Source: Mycobacteroides salmoniphilum
GTDB lineage: Bacteria > Actinomycetota > Actinomycetes > Mycobacteriales > Mycobacteriaceae
Assembly: GCF_004924335.1 (NCBI RefSeq)
Contig: NZ_CP024633.1
Location: forward strand, 4,464,001-4,528,000
Length of the DNA: 64,000 bases
Reading direction: 5' to 3'
The translations under genes were made by a program, and so were the position numbers. The notes below the pieces were generated by a model. The model saw nothing but the letters and a program-made list of their open reading frames with translations, made no database searches and was not told the DNA's origin. This document shows positions 26,068-35,039 of the stretch, one piece after another. Numbering within the stretch: position 1 is the first letter of the stretch; every line of letters starts with the position of its first letter.

Positions 26068-26955
26068 TCAGCTTGTTCGGGTAGCGGTGAAAAACTTGGT
26101 GCGCAGCAATGTTTCGAACGAGCGTGGTTGCTCACCGAACGGCCGTCCGTATCCGACGGCCGCCTCGACAAGGTCGATTTCCGCAACAACCCAATCTCTT
26201 TCGGAAAGCCACGACTTGGTATCACGCCGAGGATCGTCATACCAGAGTTCGGACACCCGCGGACGGCCCGGAGAATCAACACCCGACGGCATGTCCTGCT
26301 CAAACTGTGCGATCTCTCCTGGCCCAGGACCCAGCTCCGCCGCAAGCCGGCTCCCCGGAGCCGACAGTGTGTGCAACCGCTCAAAGAGTGCGTCCTGAGC
26401 CGCACCGGGCAGGTAGGGCAGCAGCCCTTCCAGAGCCCACGCAGTGGGCTGCTCGGCGTCGAATCTCGCTCCTACCAATGCCTTCGGCCAATCATCGCGC
26501 AGATCGACGGCCACCGGTACCCGGCCGGCAGCAGGACCCGCATCAACCCCGGCGAGCACCTGATCTTTGAATTCAAGTACCCGCGGCTGATCCACCTCGA
26601 AAACCGTCGTCCCCGCGGGCCAGGGCAATCGGTATGCGCGCGCGTCTAATCCGGCAGCCAGAATGACTACTTGGCGCACGCCAGCACCCGCCGCATCGGC
26701 GAAGAAGTTGTCAAAGAACCGAGTCCGCACACCGACCCATCCAGCATTGGCCCCGGCGAAGCCACTGATATCACCGGCACCCACCGCCTCGGCGAGATGC
26801 GGCTCGCCAGCGGCGGCAACGAACTTCTCGGCGTACTCATCATGTGCCAGTGGCGGATCCAGCTTGGCATCGAGAGCGCGCGCGGCCGCGACCGCGAGAG
26901 CCGTGTAGCCGACACTCGTCACGATGTCCCAGGTGTCTCCCTCGGTGCGCGCCAT
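26068..26955 (-). CDS. SAM-dependent methyltransferase, TIGR00027 family (array 1, copy 2)
   Basis: 295 residues, starting MARTEGDTWDIVTSVGYTAL. Motifs are VVILAAGLDARAYRLPWP, TVFEVDQPRVLEFK, VAVDLRDDWPKALVGARFD and TAWALEGLLPYLPGAAQ. It is the shortest copy and has a more divergent C-terminal third. The start lies 2 bp after the stop of copy 1, so the two are translationally coupled. Confidence 0.88.
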   Translation of the reverse strand: MARTEGDTWDIVTSVGYTALAVAAARALDAKLDPPLAHDEYAEKFVAAAGEPHLAEAVGAGDISGFAGANAGWVGVRTRFFDNFFADAAGAGVRQVVILAAGLDARAYRLPWPAGTTVFEVDQPRVLEFKDQVLAGVDAGPAAGRVPVAVDLRDDWPKALVGARFDAEQPTAWALEGLLPYLPGAAQDALFERLHTLSAPGSRLAAELGPGPGEIAQFEQDMPSGVDSPGRPRVSELWYDDPRRDTKSWLSERDWVVAEIDLVEAAVGYGRPFGEQPRSFETLLRTKFFTATRTS

Positions 26956-26957
26956 GG

Positions 26958-27890
26958 CTACGCGCCGAGCACTGCGGTGAAGTACCGGCTCTGTCCCATG
27001 GCATCGGTGAGCTCATGCTCACCGGCCAATGGAGCCCGCTTGTATCGCTTCAACAGTTCACCCGCGGTCGTCGCCTCGACGGTCCAGCCGCGTCCGGTCA
27101 GCCATTGCGCCGGATCCTCACGCTCATCGCCGAACCACAGGCTCGACGGGGGCGCATCCTCTTCCACGATGCTCTTGAAAATCCGCTGCAGCGCACCGTC
27201 TTCCTTCTCCATCGCGTTCGACATCCGATCCGCCTGGGTGCCGGGGGCGCCGAAGTCCTCCACGGCAACCCGGCTTCCCGGCGCGGACAGGTCAACAATG
27301 CGCTGGAACAGCAGGTCCTGAGCGGCGCCGGGCAGGAAGGGAAGCAGCCCCTCGGCCAGCCACGCTGTGGGCCGCGCGGGATCGAATCCCGCCGCGCTGA
27401 GCGCCGCAGGCCAATCGTCGCGAAGATCTACGTGCAGCTCATGGACGGTAGCCGTCGCCCGCGCCCCATGCTCGTCAAGAACCCGCTTCTTGAACTCGAG
27501 CACCTTCGGGAGGTCTAGCTCGTAGACCGTGGTGCCGGGCGCCCAGGGCAGTCGGTATCCACGAACATCGAGCCCCGCCGCGAGAATCACGGCCTGCCGG
27601 ACACCCGCATCCCCGGCCGCCACAAAGAAGTCATCGAAGTATTTCGTGCGGGCCCCGAGGTAGCTCGAGAACAGCTGCACGTCGGGCTCCAGAGCGACGG
27701 CGGGGTCCTCCAGCAGCTCGGAGAAGATCGGTGCCTCGACCTTGGCCGCGGCGACGAAATGCTGCGCGTAATCGTCTCGCGCGAGCGGCTCCGCCTTACG
27801 CGCCTCCACGGCACGCATGGCGGAGACGATGAGCGCCGTCGCGCCCACGCTCGTCACGATGTCCCAGGTGTCACCTTCGGTTCTGGCCAC
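26958..27890 (-). CDS. SAM-dependent methyltransferase, TIGR00027 family (array 1, copy 1)
   Basis: 310 residues from the GTG at 27890 (VARTEGDTWDIVTSVGATAL), chosen because GGGAG lies upstream and the N-terminus then lines up with copy 2; the frame is open to 27932. Motifs are AVILAAGLDVRGYRLPWAPG, TVYELDLPKVLEFKKRVLDE, VDLRDDWPAALSAAGFD and TAWLAEGLLPFLPGAAQ. First gene of the four-gene operon. Confidence 0.87.
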   Translation of the reverse strand: MARTEGDTWDIVTSVGATALIVSAMRAVEARKAEPLARDDYAQHFVAAAKVEAPIFSELLEDPAVALEPDVQLFSSYLGARTKYFDDFFVAAGDAGVRQAVILAAGLDVRGYRLPWAPGTTVYELDLPKVLEFKKRVLDEHGARATATVHELHVDLRDDWPAALSAAGFDPARPTAWLAEGLLPFLPGAAQDLLFQRIVDLSAPGSRVAVEDFGAPGTQADRMSNAMEKEDGALQRIFKSIVEEDAPPSSLWFGDEREDPAQWLTGRGWTVEATTAGELLKRYKRAPLAGEHELTDAMGQSRYFTAVLGA

Positions 27891-28044
27891 GGCAGGTCTC
27901 CCATCAAACGTGCATGTCAGGTGTGCGTACATTTAAAGACGCAGGTCAGTGGGCTTTACCCACGACAAGTTCGCACAACTAACTACAGTACGCCGATTGG
28001 CTGGGAGCGCCACCGGCCCCTTTCGTGGAGACCGATCCGACGCG

Positions 28045-28563
28045 CTACTTGCCCTTCCAGACGGGGGCGCGCTTCTCGGCGAAGGCCTTCGCGCCCTCCT
28101 TGGCGTCCTCGGACACGAAGATCGGCATGAGGATCTCGCCCTGCTTGACGAAGGCCTGCTCGGGCGCCCAGCTCGCCGACTCGATGATGATGCGCTTGGT
28201 GGCGGCCACGGCCAACGGACCGTTCGCGGTGATCTTGGCGGCCAGCTCCAGCGCGGTATCCAATGCCTGTCCGTCGTCAACGAGCCGGTTGATGAACCCG
28301 TACTTGGCAGCGTCTTCCGCGGTGAACGAGTCGCCGGTGAGCGCCAGCTCCATGGCCACCTGGTACGGGATCCGGTTCGGCAGACGCAGCAGGCCACCGG
28401 CACCGGCCACCAGGCCACGCTTGACCTCAGGGATGCCGAACTTGGCGCTCCGACCGGCCACCACGAGGTCGCACGACAGCACGAGTTCGGTGCCACCGGC
28501 CAGGGCGAAGCCCTCTACCGCGGCGATAATCGGCTTACGTGGTGGCACGTTGGTGAAACCAAG
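28045..28563 (-). pseudogene. Enoyl-CoA hydratase, 3' fragment fused to truncated mceC
   Basis: The frame encodes about 170 residues matching only the C-terminal two thirds of a crotonase (usual length about 260). It holds the second oxyanion motif VEGFALAGGTELVLSCDLV and the catalytic-glutamate region FGIPEVKRGLVAGAGG. It then runs to the normal C-terminus (FAEKRAPVWKGK). The first 90 or so residues, with the first oxyanion loop, are absent. In-frame crotonase-like residues (LGFTNVPPRKPIIAAV) continue upstream of the only start codon (GTG 28548) to about 28560, where the sequence becomes mceC. The junction lies at about 28558-28566. The fragment is unlikely to be catalytic. Confidence 0.8.
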
Positions 28564-28963
28564 GCACCTCGGTGTGCGACAACGCGATTCGCTTGTTCGG
28601 AATGACGCCCGCGCCGCGGGGCCGCAACTCGACGTAACGCGAACCGAGCAGCGTGGTGGTCTTGATCGCGGCCTGCGTATCGGCGCCCAGCTTCACCTCG
28701 TCGCGCACCCGCATGTCGACGAGCACCTTGGTGCCATCGAGCACAACGCTTTTGACCTCGCCGACATCCACCCCGGCGACGCTGATGTAGTCACCCTTCT
28801 TGAGCTGCGCCGCCTGCGCGAATTCGGCCTTGTATCGCGTGTATCCGAAACCGATCTGGCGGTACAACAGCATCGACGCGATGATCGCGGTAACGACGCC
28901 GACGGCGATCATGCCGATCCAGAACTTGCTGCGGTCTTCTAACCTGCGTTCACGGGGGCTCAT
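28535..28963 (-). pseudogene. mceC: MceC (locus 2), truncated at its 3' end
   Basis: A 142-residue remnant of MceC: N-terminal membrane helix (FWIGMIAVGVVTAIIASMLLY) and a complete MCE domain (ISVAGVDVGEVKSVVL, TTLLGSRYVELRPRG). The homology ends just after SHTEVP, where the intact MceC of locus 1 continues for about 200 more residues. The last residues (WFHQRATT) come from the joined crotonase sequence read in another frame. ATG 28963 overlaps the mceB stop (ATGA). The anchor plus MCE domain could still be made, but the helical half that builds the tube is lost. Confidence 0.82.
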
Positions 28964-30012
28964 TCGGTCCCTCGGCATTTCGGTGTGTACTTGGCGACGC
29001 CGCCGTTCGTGGCGTGCCGGACGATGGCGGGCACAAGATCATTGAGCCCAGGGAAGAACCCGTTGAGGTTCAGCTGGCAGGCATACGAATTGCCGTACGC
29101 GCCATCCTGCATGGTGCGAGCCAGCCCCTTCAGGAGCAGCGGCAAATTGGAGCCCAGGAAGGCGAATTGGTCCTTGTTGGCAAGGATATGCGCGGCAGCA
29201 CCCGGTTCGCGATAGATAAGCTCCTGCAGCTGCGGGTATACGTTGTCGCCGATGGTCTGGATCCGGCTCACCACATGCGTGGCCGAACCGATGGACGAGA
29301 CGAGGCTCTGGCGGCGGTTGTCCAGTTCGCCGACGACGTTCTGACTCTGGACCACGAGCTGATCCAGGTTGTCGTTCTGCTTGGCGACGTTCTCCAGCAC
29401 GGTGTTGAGGTTCTCAATGAGCCCCCCCAGCGACTGATCACGTCCGGCAAAAGATTTCGTGATCTCCGTGGTCTGCGCGACGACATGGGCCAGCGCGCCC
29501 TTGTCACCGGCGAAGGCGTCGATGAGCCCGTTGGACAGGTTGTCGACCTGCTTCGGATCCAGCAGGGTGAACAACGGCTCGAATCCGTTGAGCAACGCAC
29601 CGACGTCGAAGGAGGGTTCGGTGCGCTCCACCGGAATCACGCTGCCTTCAGGCAAACGCTCCGGGCTGCCATCCAGCCCCCGGGACAGCGAGATGTACCG
29701 CTGGCCGATGATGTTCTGGTAGGTCACCGAGGCAATCGAGTTGCCGTACAAATTCTGGTTGCTCTTGACCCGGAACTTGAGCTTGGCGAGCGAGCCATCC
29801 AGCTCGATCGAGTCGACGCGGCCCACGCGCACGCCTGCGATGCGCACGTCGTCGCCGACACGCACACCGGTGACATCGGTGAAAATCGCGCTATAGCTCT
29901 TGGTCGAGCCCGTGGTGTCGCGGAGCAGGGTGCCGTACACCAGGGTCGTCACGCCGATGGCGAACACGACAAACAGTGACAGTCCGACCACCGCGGCCCG
30001 GAAGTTCTTCAT
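28960..30012 (-). CDS. mceB: MCE family protein MceB (locus 2)
   Basis: A 350-residue intact MceB with anchor (AVVGLSLFVVFAIGVTTLVY), MCE domain (VRIAGVRVGRVDSIEL, TYQNIIGQRYISL) and helical region ending FFPGLNDLVPAIVRHAT. It is a close paralogue of the locus 1 MceB over its whole length. The ATG overlaps the mceA stop. Confidence 0.93.
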   Translation of the reverse strand: MKNFRAAVVGLSLFVVFAIGVTTLVYGTLLRDTTGSTKSYSAIFTDVTGVRVGDDVRIAGVRVGRVDSIELDGSLAKLKFRVKSNQNLYGNSIASVTYQNIIGQRYISLSRGLDGSPERLPEGSVIPVERTEPSFDVGALLNGFEPLFTLLDPKQVDNLSNGLIDAFAGDKGALAHVVAQTTEITKSFAGRDQSLGGLIENLNTVLENVAKQNDNLDQLVVQSQNVVGELDNRRQSLVSSIGSATHVVSRIQTIGDNVYPQLQELIYREPGAAAHILANKDQFAFLGSNLPLLLKGLARTMQDGAYGNSYACQLNLNGFFPGLNDLVPAIVRHATNGGVAKYTPKCRGTE

Positions 30013-31517
30013 CGTCCGCCTCCCTGGGCCGAACTGGCTTGGCCGGAATCGGTGTCCGACCCCTCACGACTGACCGAGATGGTTGTCCCACGAGCCACCG
30101 GGCCCAGGAGCAACTGCTGTGCGGCGCTCGGGTCCCCACCGAGCGCCCTGCCGAGTTGTGCGCGCTCGATCGCACTTCCCACCGGTCCGACATTTCCGCC
30201 GAACGAGGCCGGTGCCACTCCGGCAGGTGCCGGGTTGGGCGGCGGACCGAAGGGCGGCAGCACCGGGTTCGCGGCCCGGTCAACTTCCTGCGGGTTGGGA
30301 CCTGAGCCGTGCAGCATGATGTCCGCGGCCGTCGGCGGGAAGATGGTTCCTGCCGGCGGAGCGATATCCGGCGGCGGCTTGTAACTACCGGGCTGCAGCA
30401 CCTCGGGAATGTCGATCCACTGACGGGTCTCGGGTGCGGTGGTACAGCTGGGGCCGGCCAGCTCTCCGTACCTCGGGCAGTCGTCGCGGACATAGGTCCA
30501 GGCCGGGCTGAACGACAGGATCAAGTTCAGGCCCAGGACCTGGCGGCCCGGATCCCATCCGTTTGCGAAGATCGCGTCCGAGAGCACCCTGATGCGCGAT
30601 GCGATCGGCACGAACTGGTCCGTGTGCTGCGCCAGAACACCGACAACCGGCGTCAGGTGCGTACCGATGCCGATCATCTGGTCGATGTGGTTATCAATGG
30701 CGGTAGCCGCGGTCCCGGTCGTGTGCAAACCGGCCGAAAGCAGCCCGCGCACATCGGATTGCTTCTGAGCCAGGGTGCGCAGCGGCACCAGGGCGTTCTC
30801 CAGGTTGTCCAACAGCCGCGGCGAACTGGTGCTGAGCGCCGCCGACACCTTCTCCAGCGCCGCGATCGTGGAGGGATCGTTGGGGCTGGCGGTCACTATG
30901 GCGTTGAACTCGGTGAGGATGGACTGCAGCCGAGCACCAGCGGTCAGCAACTTATCGCCACGGCCTTGGGTGGCCTCGCCGAAGACGCCGATCAAACCGA
31001 TCGGCGCGTCGCCCCGTTGCCGTTCGGTGGCGGCGAGCACCTGGCGCAGCTTGTTGGTGGTGGTCTGGAACAGCACCGTGGGCAGCTTGGTGTCCTCGGT
31101 GATCACGGCGCCGTCGCGCATAGCGGCACCGTCACCGTTGTCGACCAGCTGCACAGAGGACACCGCGAACACATTGCTCGGCACCACGCGCGCCGTGACC
31201 GTGCTCGGAATTCCGCTGGCGTGCTCCGACTTCAGGTCGATGTGCACGATGTTCGGCTTGCCATCTTCGGCGGGTGTCACCGACGTGACGGCGCCGACGA
31301 GCATGCCCCGGAATTTCACGTCGGCACGCTCGGGCAGACCGTCACCGACATTCATGAGCTGCGCGTTGACCTTGACGGTGTCTTCCAGCAGGCCCTTGGA
31401 CTTGGCGAGCAGCAGCCCGGTCACCAATCCCAAGATGGCCAGCACGGCGATACCGGAGAGGAGCAGCGCACGATCGGACCAGCCGCGCCCGTTTCCCGAG
31501 AATGAACCAGCACTCAC
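30009..31517 (-). CDS. mceA: MCE family protein MceA (locus 2)
   Basis: An MCE protein of about 502 residues: anchor (ALLLSGIAVLAILGLVTGLLL), MCE domain (VKFRGMLVGAVTSV, RVVPSNVFAVSSVQLV), long helical part, and a proline-rich tail ending ASFGGNVGPVGSAIERAQLG. I chose the GTG at 31517, one base beyond the yrbEB stop; an ATG at 31544 (MPAQGSVVDV), inside yrbEB and with GGGGAG close by, is an alternative. It is paralogous to the locus 1 MceA. Confidence 0.9.
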   Translation of the reverse strand: MSAGSFSGNGRGWSDRALLLSGIAVLAILGLVTGLLLAKSKGLLEDTVKVNAQLMNVGDGLPERADVKFRGMLVGAVTSVTPAEDGKPNIVHIDLKSEHASGIPSTVTARVVPSNVFAVSSVQLVDNGDGAAMRDGAVITEDTKLPTVLFQTTTNKLRQVLAATERQRGDAPIGLIGVFGEATQGRGDKLLTAGARLQSILTEFNAIVTASPNDPSTIAALEKVSAALSTSSPRLLDNLENALVPLRTLAQKQSDVRGLLSAGLHTTGTAATAIDNHIDQMIGIGTHLTPVVGVLAQHTDQFVPIASRIRVLSDAIFANGWDPGRQVLGLNLILSFSPAWTYVRDDCPRYGELAGPSCTTAPETRQWIDIPEVLQPGSYKPPPDIAPPAGTIFPPTAADIMLHGSGPNPQEVDRAANPVLPPFGPPPNPAPAGVAPASFGGNVGPVGSAIERAQLGRALGGDPSAAQQLLLGPVARGTTISVSREGSDTDSGQASSAQGGGR

Positions 31518-31518
31518 G

Positions 31519-32379
31519 TCAACCACCGAACCTTGCGCCGGCATCGACTCCCCACAGGGCCATGGTGAGAAGCATGTTCACGATGATCACGACGGTGATG
31601 GCGGCCCGCATCGCGTGCCCGGCGGCCACACCCACGCCCTCGGGTCCGCCCGAGGCATTGAATCCGAAGTAGCACTGGATGGTTGACGCGATCCAGACGA
31701 AGATGACGGCCTTGATCACCGAGTAGACGATGTCGGTACCGCTCAACATCATCGTGAAGTAGTGATTGTAGGCACCACCGATCGAGCCGCCGCTGGAAAT
31801 CCCGACAAGCAGGCGGCAGGTGATGTAGCTGATGACCAGGCACAGCAGGTACAGCGGAACAACCGCGACGGTGGAAGCCATCAGGCGGGTGGTCACCAGG
31901 TAAGGGATGGGCCGGATCGCCAGCGCGTCCAGCGCGTCGATCTCCTCGTTGATGCGCTGCGCGCCCAGCTGCGCGGTGAACCGGCAGCCGGCCTGCATCG
32001 CAAAGGCCAGGGCGGCCATCACCGGCGCCAATTCGCGCGTCGACACCAGAGAGGAGATGAATCCGGTGGCCGGGCCCAGGCCGATGATGTTCAGCAGGTT
32101 GTAGGCCTCGATACCGATCAGGGCGCCGATCGTGGCGCCCAGCACGGCGGCAACGCCGACCGTGCCGCCACCGGTGACCAGCGAGCCGTTACCCCAGGTG
32201 ACGTCCGCCAGCAGCCGGAAGAACTCCTTGGAGTAGTAGCGCAGGGCGTTCGGAATGGAGGCCATGGCCTCCACGAAGAACGACAGCATGTGTCCGAGCC
32301 GCCGAATCGACTGAGCGACCCGATGCCCGGCGTCGATGATCGGCTGGACGCCTTTAGGACGGTACGTAGAGATAGTCAC
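31519..32379 (-). CDS. yrbEB: YrbE/MlaE family ABC permease B (locus 2)
   Basis: A 286-residue integral membrane permease of the MlaE/YrbE family with five to six membrane helices and the family motif QRINEEIDALDALAIRPIPYLVTTR (positions about 130-155). It forms the inner-membrane channel of the MCE lipid transporter with YrbEA and an MceG/Mkl ATPase encoded elsewhere. GTG start, 9 bp after yrbEA. Confidence 0.94.
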   Translation of the reverse strand: MTISTYRPKGVQPIIDAGHRVAQSIRRLGHMLSFFVEAMASIPNALRYYSKEFFRLLADVTWGNGSLVTGGGTVGVAAVLGATIGALIGIEAYNLLNIIGLGPATGFISSLVSTRELAPVMAALAFAMQAGCRFTAQLGAQRINEEIDALDALAIRPIPYLVTTRLMASTVAVVPLYLLCLVISYITCRLLVGISSGGSIGGAYNHYFTMMLSGTDIVYSVIKAVIFVWIASTIQCYFGFNASGGPEGVGVAAGHAMRAAITVVIIVNMLLTMALWGVDAGARFGG

Positions 32380-32388
32380 GGTGCGTCC

Positions 32389-33255
32389 CTATATCCCGTG
32401 CCGGGGGAAGACCATGACGTACACCTGGCTGACGAGCACGTTGATCAGCATCAACACCAGGATGGACTCCACGACCGCGGCATTCACCGAGTTGGCGACA
32501 CCGGCCGGACCACCCTTGGTCGTCAGCCCCTTGTCGCACGCGACGATGGCGACGATGAGACCGTAAAGAATCGCCTTGAGCAGGGCCAGGATCAGATCGT
32601 CAACCCGAGTGAACGAGGCGAAGGTCGCGACGAAGCTTCCCGGTGCGCCGTGCTGGAAGTAGACGTTGAACAAGTAGCTGGCCAGGAAGCCGACAAAACA
32701 CGTTGTACCCGTGAGGCCGACGCCGACCAGGACGGCCGCGGCGACGCGCGGGACGACGAGCCGCCGGATCACCGACACACCCATCACTTCCATGGCGTCT
32801 ATCTCTTCACGCATGGTTCGTGACCCCAGGTCGGCGGTGATGGCCGAACCCACCGCGGAGGCCATCAGCACCGCAGCAACCAGCGAGGCGCCCTGGCGCA
32901 CGATCGCGACACCACTCGCGGCACCTGCCAACGAGGCTGCGCCGACCTGGCCCGCCAGCAGAGCGAACTGGATGGACAAGGTGACACCGATCGGAATGGC
33001 CACCAGGAGCGTCGGGACCACGGCACTACCCGCCATGAACGCGCCCTGGTGGATGAATTCCTTCCACGGGAACGCGCGGTGGACGAGGTCCGTGAACATG
33101 TACTGCATCGCCCGTACACCGAGGACGATCTGACTGCCTGCGGTTTCTACCGCCTGAACCGGATGCTTGCGGACGTACTCCTTGAGGGCGCCGGATACGG
33201 CATCACGGGATGGTGTCGCGGGCCGACCTGCACTGGCCGTGTCGAACGTGGTCAT
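32389..33255 (-). CDS. yrbEA: YrbE/MlaE family ABC permease A (locus 2)
   Basis: A 288-residue permease with the MlaE fold and the motif SRTMREEIDAMEVMGVSVIRRLVVPR. The ATG at 33255 (MTTFDTASAGRPATP) gives a normal family length; the frame opens at 33357 but the extra part is unlike the family. It is the first gene of the second mce operon. It and YrbEB are the only permease genes for either mce locus in this window. Confidence 0.92.
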   Translation of the reverse strand: MTTFDTASAGRPATPSRDAVSGALKEYVRKHPVQAVETAGSQIVLGVRAMQYMFTDLVHRAFPWKEFIHQGAFMAGSAVVPTLLVAIPIGVTLSIQFALLAGQVGAASLAGAASGVAIVRQGASLVAAVLMASAVGSAITADLGSRTMREEIDAMEVMGVSVIRRLVVPRVAAAVLVGVGLTGTTCFVGFLASYLFNVYFQHGAPGSFVATFASFTRVDDLILALLKAILYGLIVAIVACDKGLTTKGGPAGVANSVNAAVVESILVLMLINVLVSQVYVMVFPRHGI

Positions 33256-33630
33256 CGCGCGCTCACAATCGAATGCACCGAATACCCCAGGGCAACACGT
33301 CCGTGTGCTGGCTGACCCACGTGATGCCCTCTCATCCAAACCTCTCGGGCCCACCATCTTCGCTGGTCACAGAGAATACAGAGCCCGAACTGAGCAGTAA
33401 CATAACACCTGACTGACGTGATCTACACATCGTCGTAGATCACGGTGAGATTTTCGACACTCTGCGATATGCAGTGTCCAACTTCTTGACAATGGGCGAC
33501 ACACCGACGAGTCGCGATTTCATTGGGCGAGAATGGGTATCACGCCCACAACCGTGTTGACCTTCGCCTTTTCCGCAGGCTGGCCGAAATGCCCTGCGGC
33601 CCCAGATCTCTAACGCGGTGTTCCGATTGG
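33256..33630 (-). promoter_or_regulatory. Upstream region of the second mce operon
   Basis: 375 bp without a convincing gene. It contains an AT-rich patch around 33360-33480 suitable for a promoter reading toward yrbEA and the inverted repeat described separately. A 75-codon minus-strand frame (33440-33667) overlaps the MaoC gene and has no recognisable product. Confidence 0.5.
33417..33444. promoter_or_regulatory. Inverted repeat, operator candidate for yrbEA
   Basis: CGTGATCTAC (33417-33426) and GTAGATCACG (33435-33444) are perfect 10-bp arms with an 8-bp spacer, about 160 bp before the yrbEA start. Such spaced symmetry is typical of dimeric regulators (TetR, GntR or Crp type); the regulator is not identified. 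Confidence 0.5.
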
Positions 33631-34080
33631 CTACGCGATGTAGCGCGAAATCGACTCGGCCACACACGCTGGCTTGTCGGCACCCTCGATCTCGACAGTG
33701 GTCACAATCGTCACGTCCACGGCACCGGGCTTCTGCTCAACCTTGGTCACCTCGGCTCGGGCCCGCAGCCTCGATCCCACCCGGACCGGGTTCAGGAACC
33801 GAATCTTGTTGTACCCATAGTTGATCCCCATCGCGATGTTGTCGACGCGAATCAGCTGGGACTGGAACTGCGGAAGCAACGACAAGGTGAGCAATCCGTG
33901 CGCGATGGTGCCACCGAACGGGCCATCGGCGGCTCGTTCGGTATCGACGTGTATCCACTGGTGATCACCGGTGGCATCGGCGAAGGTGTTGACACGCCCC
34001 TGATCGACCAAGAGCCAATCGGTGATCCCGAGGTCACCGACGGCGACCTGGTCAATTCCGTTGAATACCTTGGTACTCAC
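33631..34080 (-). CDS. MaoC-like (R)-specific enoyl-CoA hydratase
   Basis: A 149-residue single hot-dog domain protein. The hydratase 2 motif DATGDHQWIHVD, with the catalytic Asp/His pair, is at about 36-47, followed by GTIAHGLLTLSLL. These enzymes hydrate enoyl-CoA to (R)-3-hydroxyacyl-CoA. The GTG start overlaps the stop of the oxidoreductase gene (GTGA). Being co-transcribed with an SDR resembling the dehydrogenase of multifunctional enzyme 2, it may supply an (R)-specific beta-oxidation step (inference). Confidence 0.87.
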   Translation of the reverse strand: MSTKVFNGIDQVAVGDLGITDWLLVDQGRVNTFADATGDHQWIHVDTERAADGPFGGTIAHGLLTLSLLPQFQSQLIRVDNIAMGINYGYNKIRFLNPVRVGSRLRARAEVTKVEQKPGAVDVTIVTTVEIEGADKPACVAESISRYIA

Positions 34081-35039
34081 GGTACGAGCACCATCTTTCC
34101 GTACACCTTGCCATCGGCGAAGTCCTGGAGTGCCTGTCGGCCTTCCGAGAGCGGAATCCGCGCGCTCACCGGCGGTCGCATACCCTCGGCCACCAGCTTC
34201 TCCAGCCCTGCCTGCGTCTCGTACAGGTAGTCCGAATGGGTGCGCAGGAATTCGCCCCAGGCCACACCGATCAGCGAGGCGTTGCGCAGCAGCAGGCGAT
34301 TCACCTTGATCGTGGGTATCGCACCGGCGGCGAATCCGACGACGAGCAGCCGTCCCTCGGAGGCCAGTGTGCGCACCGCGTCATCGAAGGCGGGCCCACC
34401 GATGGGATCCACCACCATGTCGACACCGACCCCGCCGGTCGCCTCGCGCACCGCCTTGGCCCAGCCCTCTTCTAGCGGCAGAACGATATCGGCACCGACA
34501 CTCTTGACGAATTCCGTTGCGGCAGTCCGGTTAACCACGGCTATTACCTTGGCGCCCATACCCTTGGCAATCTGGATTGCCGCCGTACCGATTCCGCCCG
34601 CAGCACCGAGTACCAGCACCGTCTCCCCCGCGCGCAGCTGCCCTCGGCGGGCGTAGGCGAAGTACATGGTGTGGTAGTTGGCAATGAGGGCGACGGCCTC
34701 GGCATCGTCCAACTGGGGCGGGGTCGGCAGGATGTTGGACGGTGCCACCGCCACCCGTTCGGCATACCCGCCAATGAAATTGAAGGCCATCACCCGGTCA
34801 CCGGGATTGATCCCGGAACCCTCCGGGGCCGAGCGCACCACCCCAGCGGTCTCGATACCGGGCACGAAGGGCGGCTCCATTTTCAGCTGGTACTCGCCCT
34901 TAGTCATCAGGTAGTCGGGAAAGCAGACTCCCGCGGCCTTGACGTCGACGACGACCACGTTGTCTCCGCGCGGCTCCTCGACATCGGTGTAGACCAACCC
35001 CTCCGGGCCCGATAGTGACTGAGCCTGTATCGCTTTCAT
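34077..35039 (-). CDS. NADPH:quinone oxidoreductase family (medium-chain) protein
   Basis: A 320-residue zinc-less medium-chain dehydrogenase/reductase of the QOR type. It has a GroES-like N-terminal domain (VKAAGVCFPDYLMTKG) and a Rossmann domain with VLVLGAAGGIGTAAIQIAKGMGAKV. Members reduce quinones or enoyl/enone substrates with NADPH. ATG 35039 overlaps the SDR stop (ATGA); the frame is open to 35096. Middle gene of an SDR-QOR-MaoC operon, so an acyl-CoA substrate is possible. Confidence 0.88.
   Translation of the reverse strand: MKAIQAQSLSGPEGLVYTDVEEPRGDNVVVVDVKAAGVCFPDYLMTKGEYQLKMEPPFVPGIETAGVVRSAPEGSGINPGDRVMAFNFIGGYAERVAVAPSNILPTPPQLDDAEAVALIANYHTMYFAYARRGQLRAGETVLVLGAAGGIGTAAIQIAKGMGAKVIAVVNRTAATEFVKSVGADIVLPLEEGWAKAVREATGGVGVDMVVDPIGGPAFDDAVRTLASEGRLLVVGFAAGAIPTIKVNRLLLRNASLIGVAWGEFLRTHSDYLYETQAGLEKLVAEGMRPPVSARIPLSEGRQALQDFADGKVYGKMVLVP

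Noticed and set aside
28535..28548. Fourteen-base overlap of the mceC remnant and crotonase frames as a designed gene fusion
   Set aside because: The frames differ and both proteins are cut; a random deletion junction explains it better than a functional fusion.
33440..33667. 75-codon minus-strand frame in the spacer before yrbEA
   Set aside because: It overlaps the 3' end of the MaoC gene, has no Shine-Dalgarno and no recognisable product.
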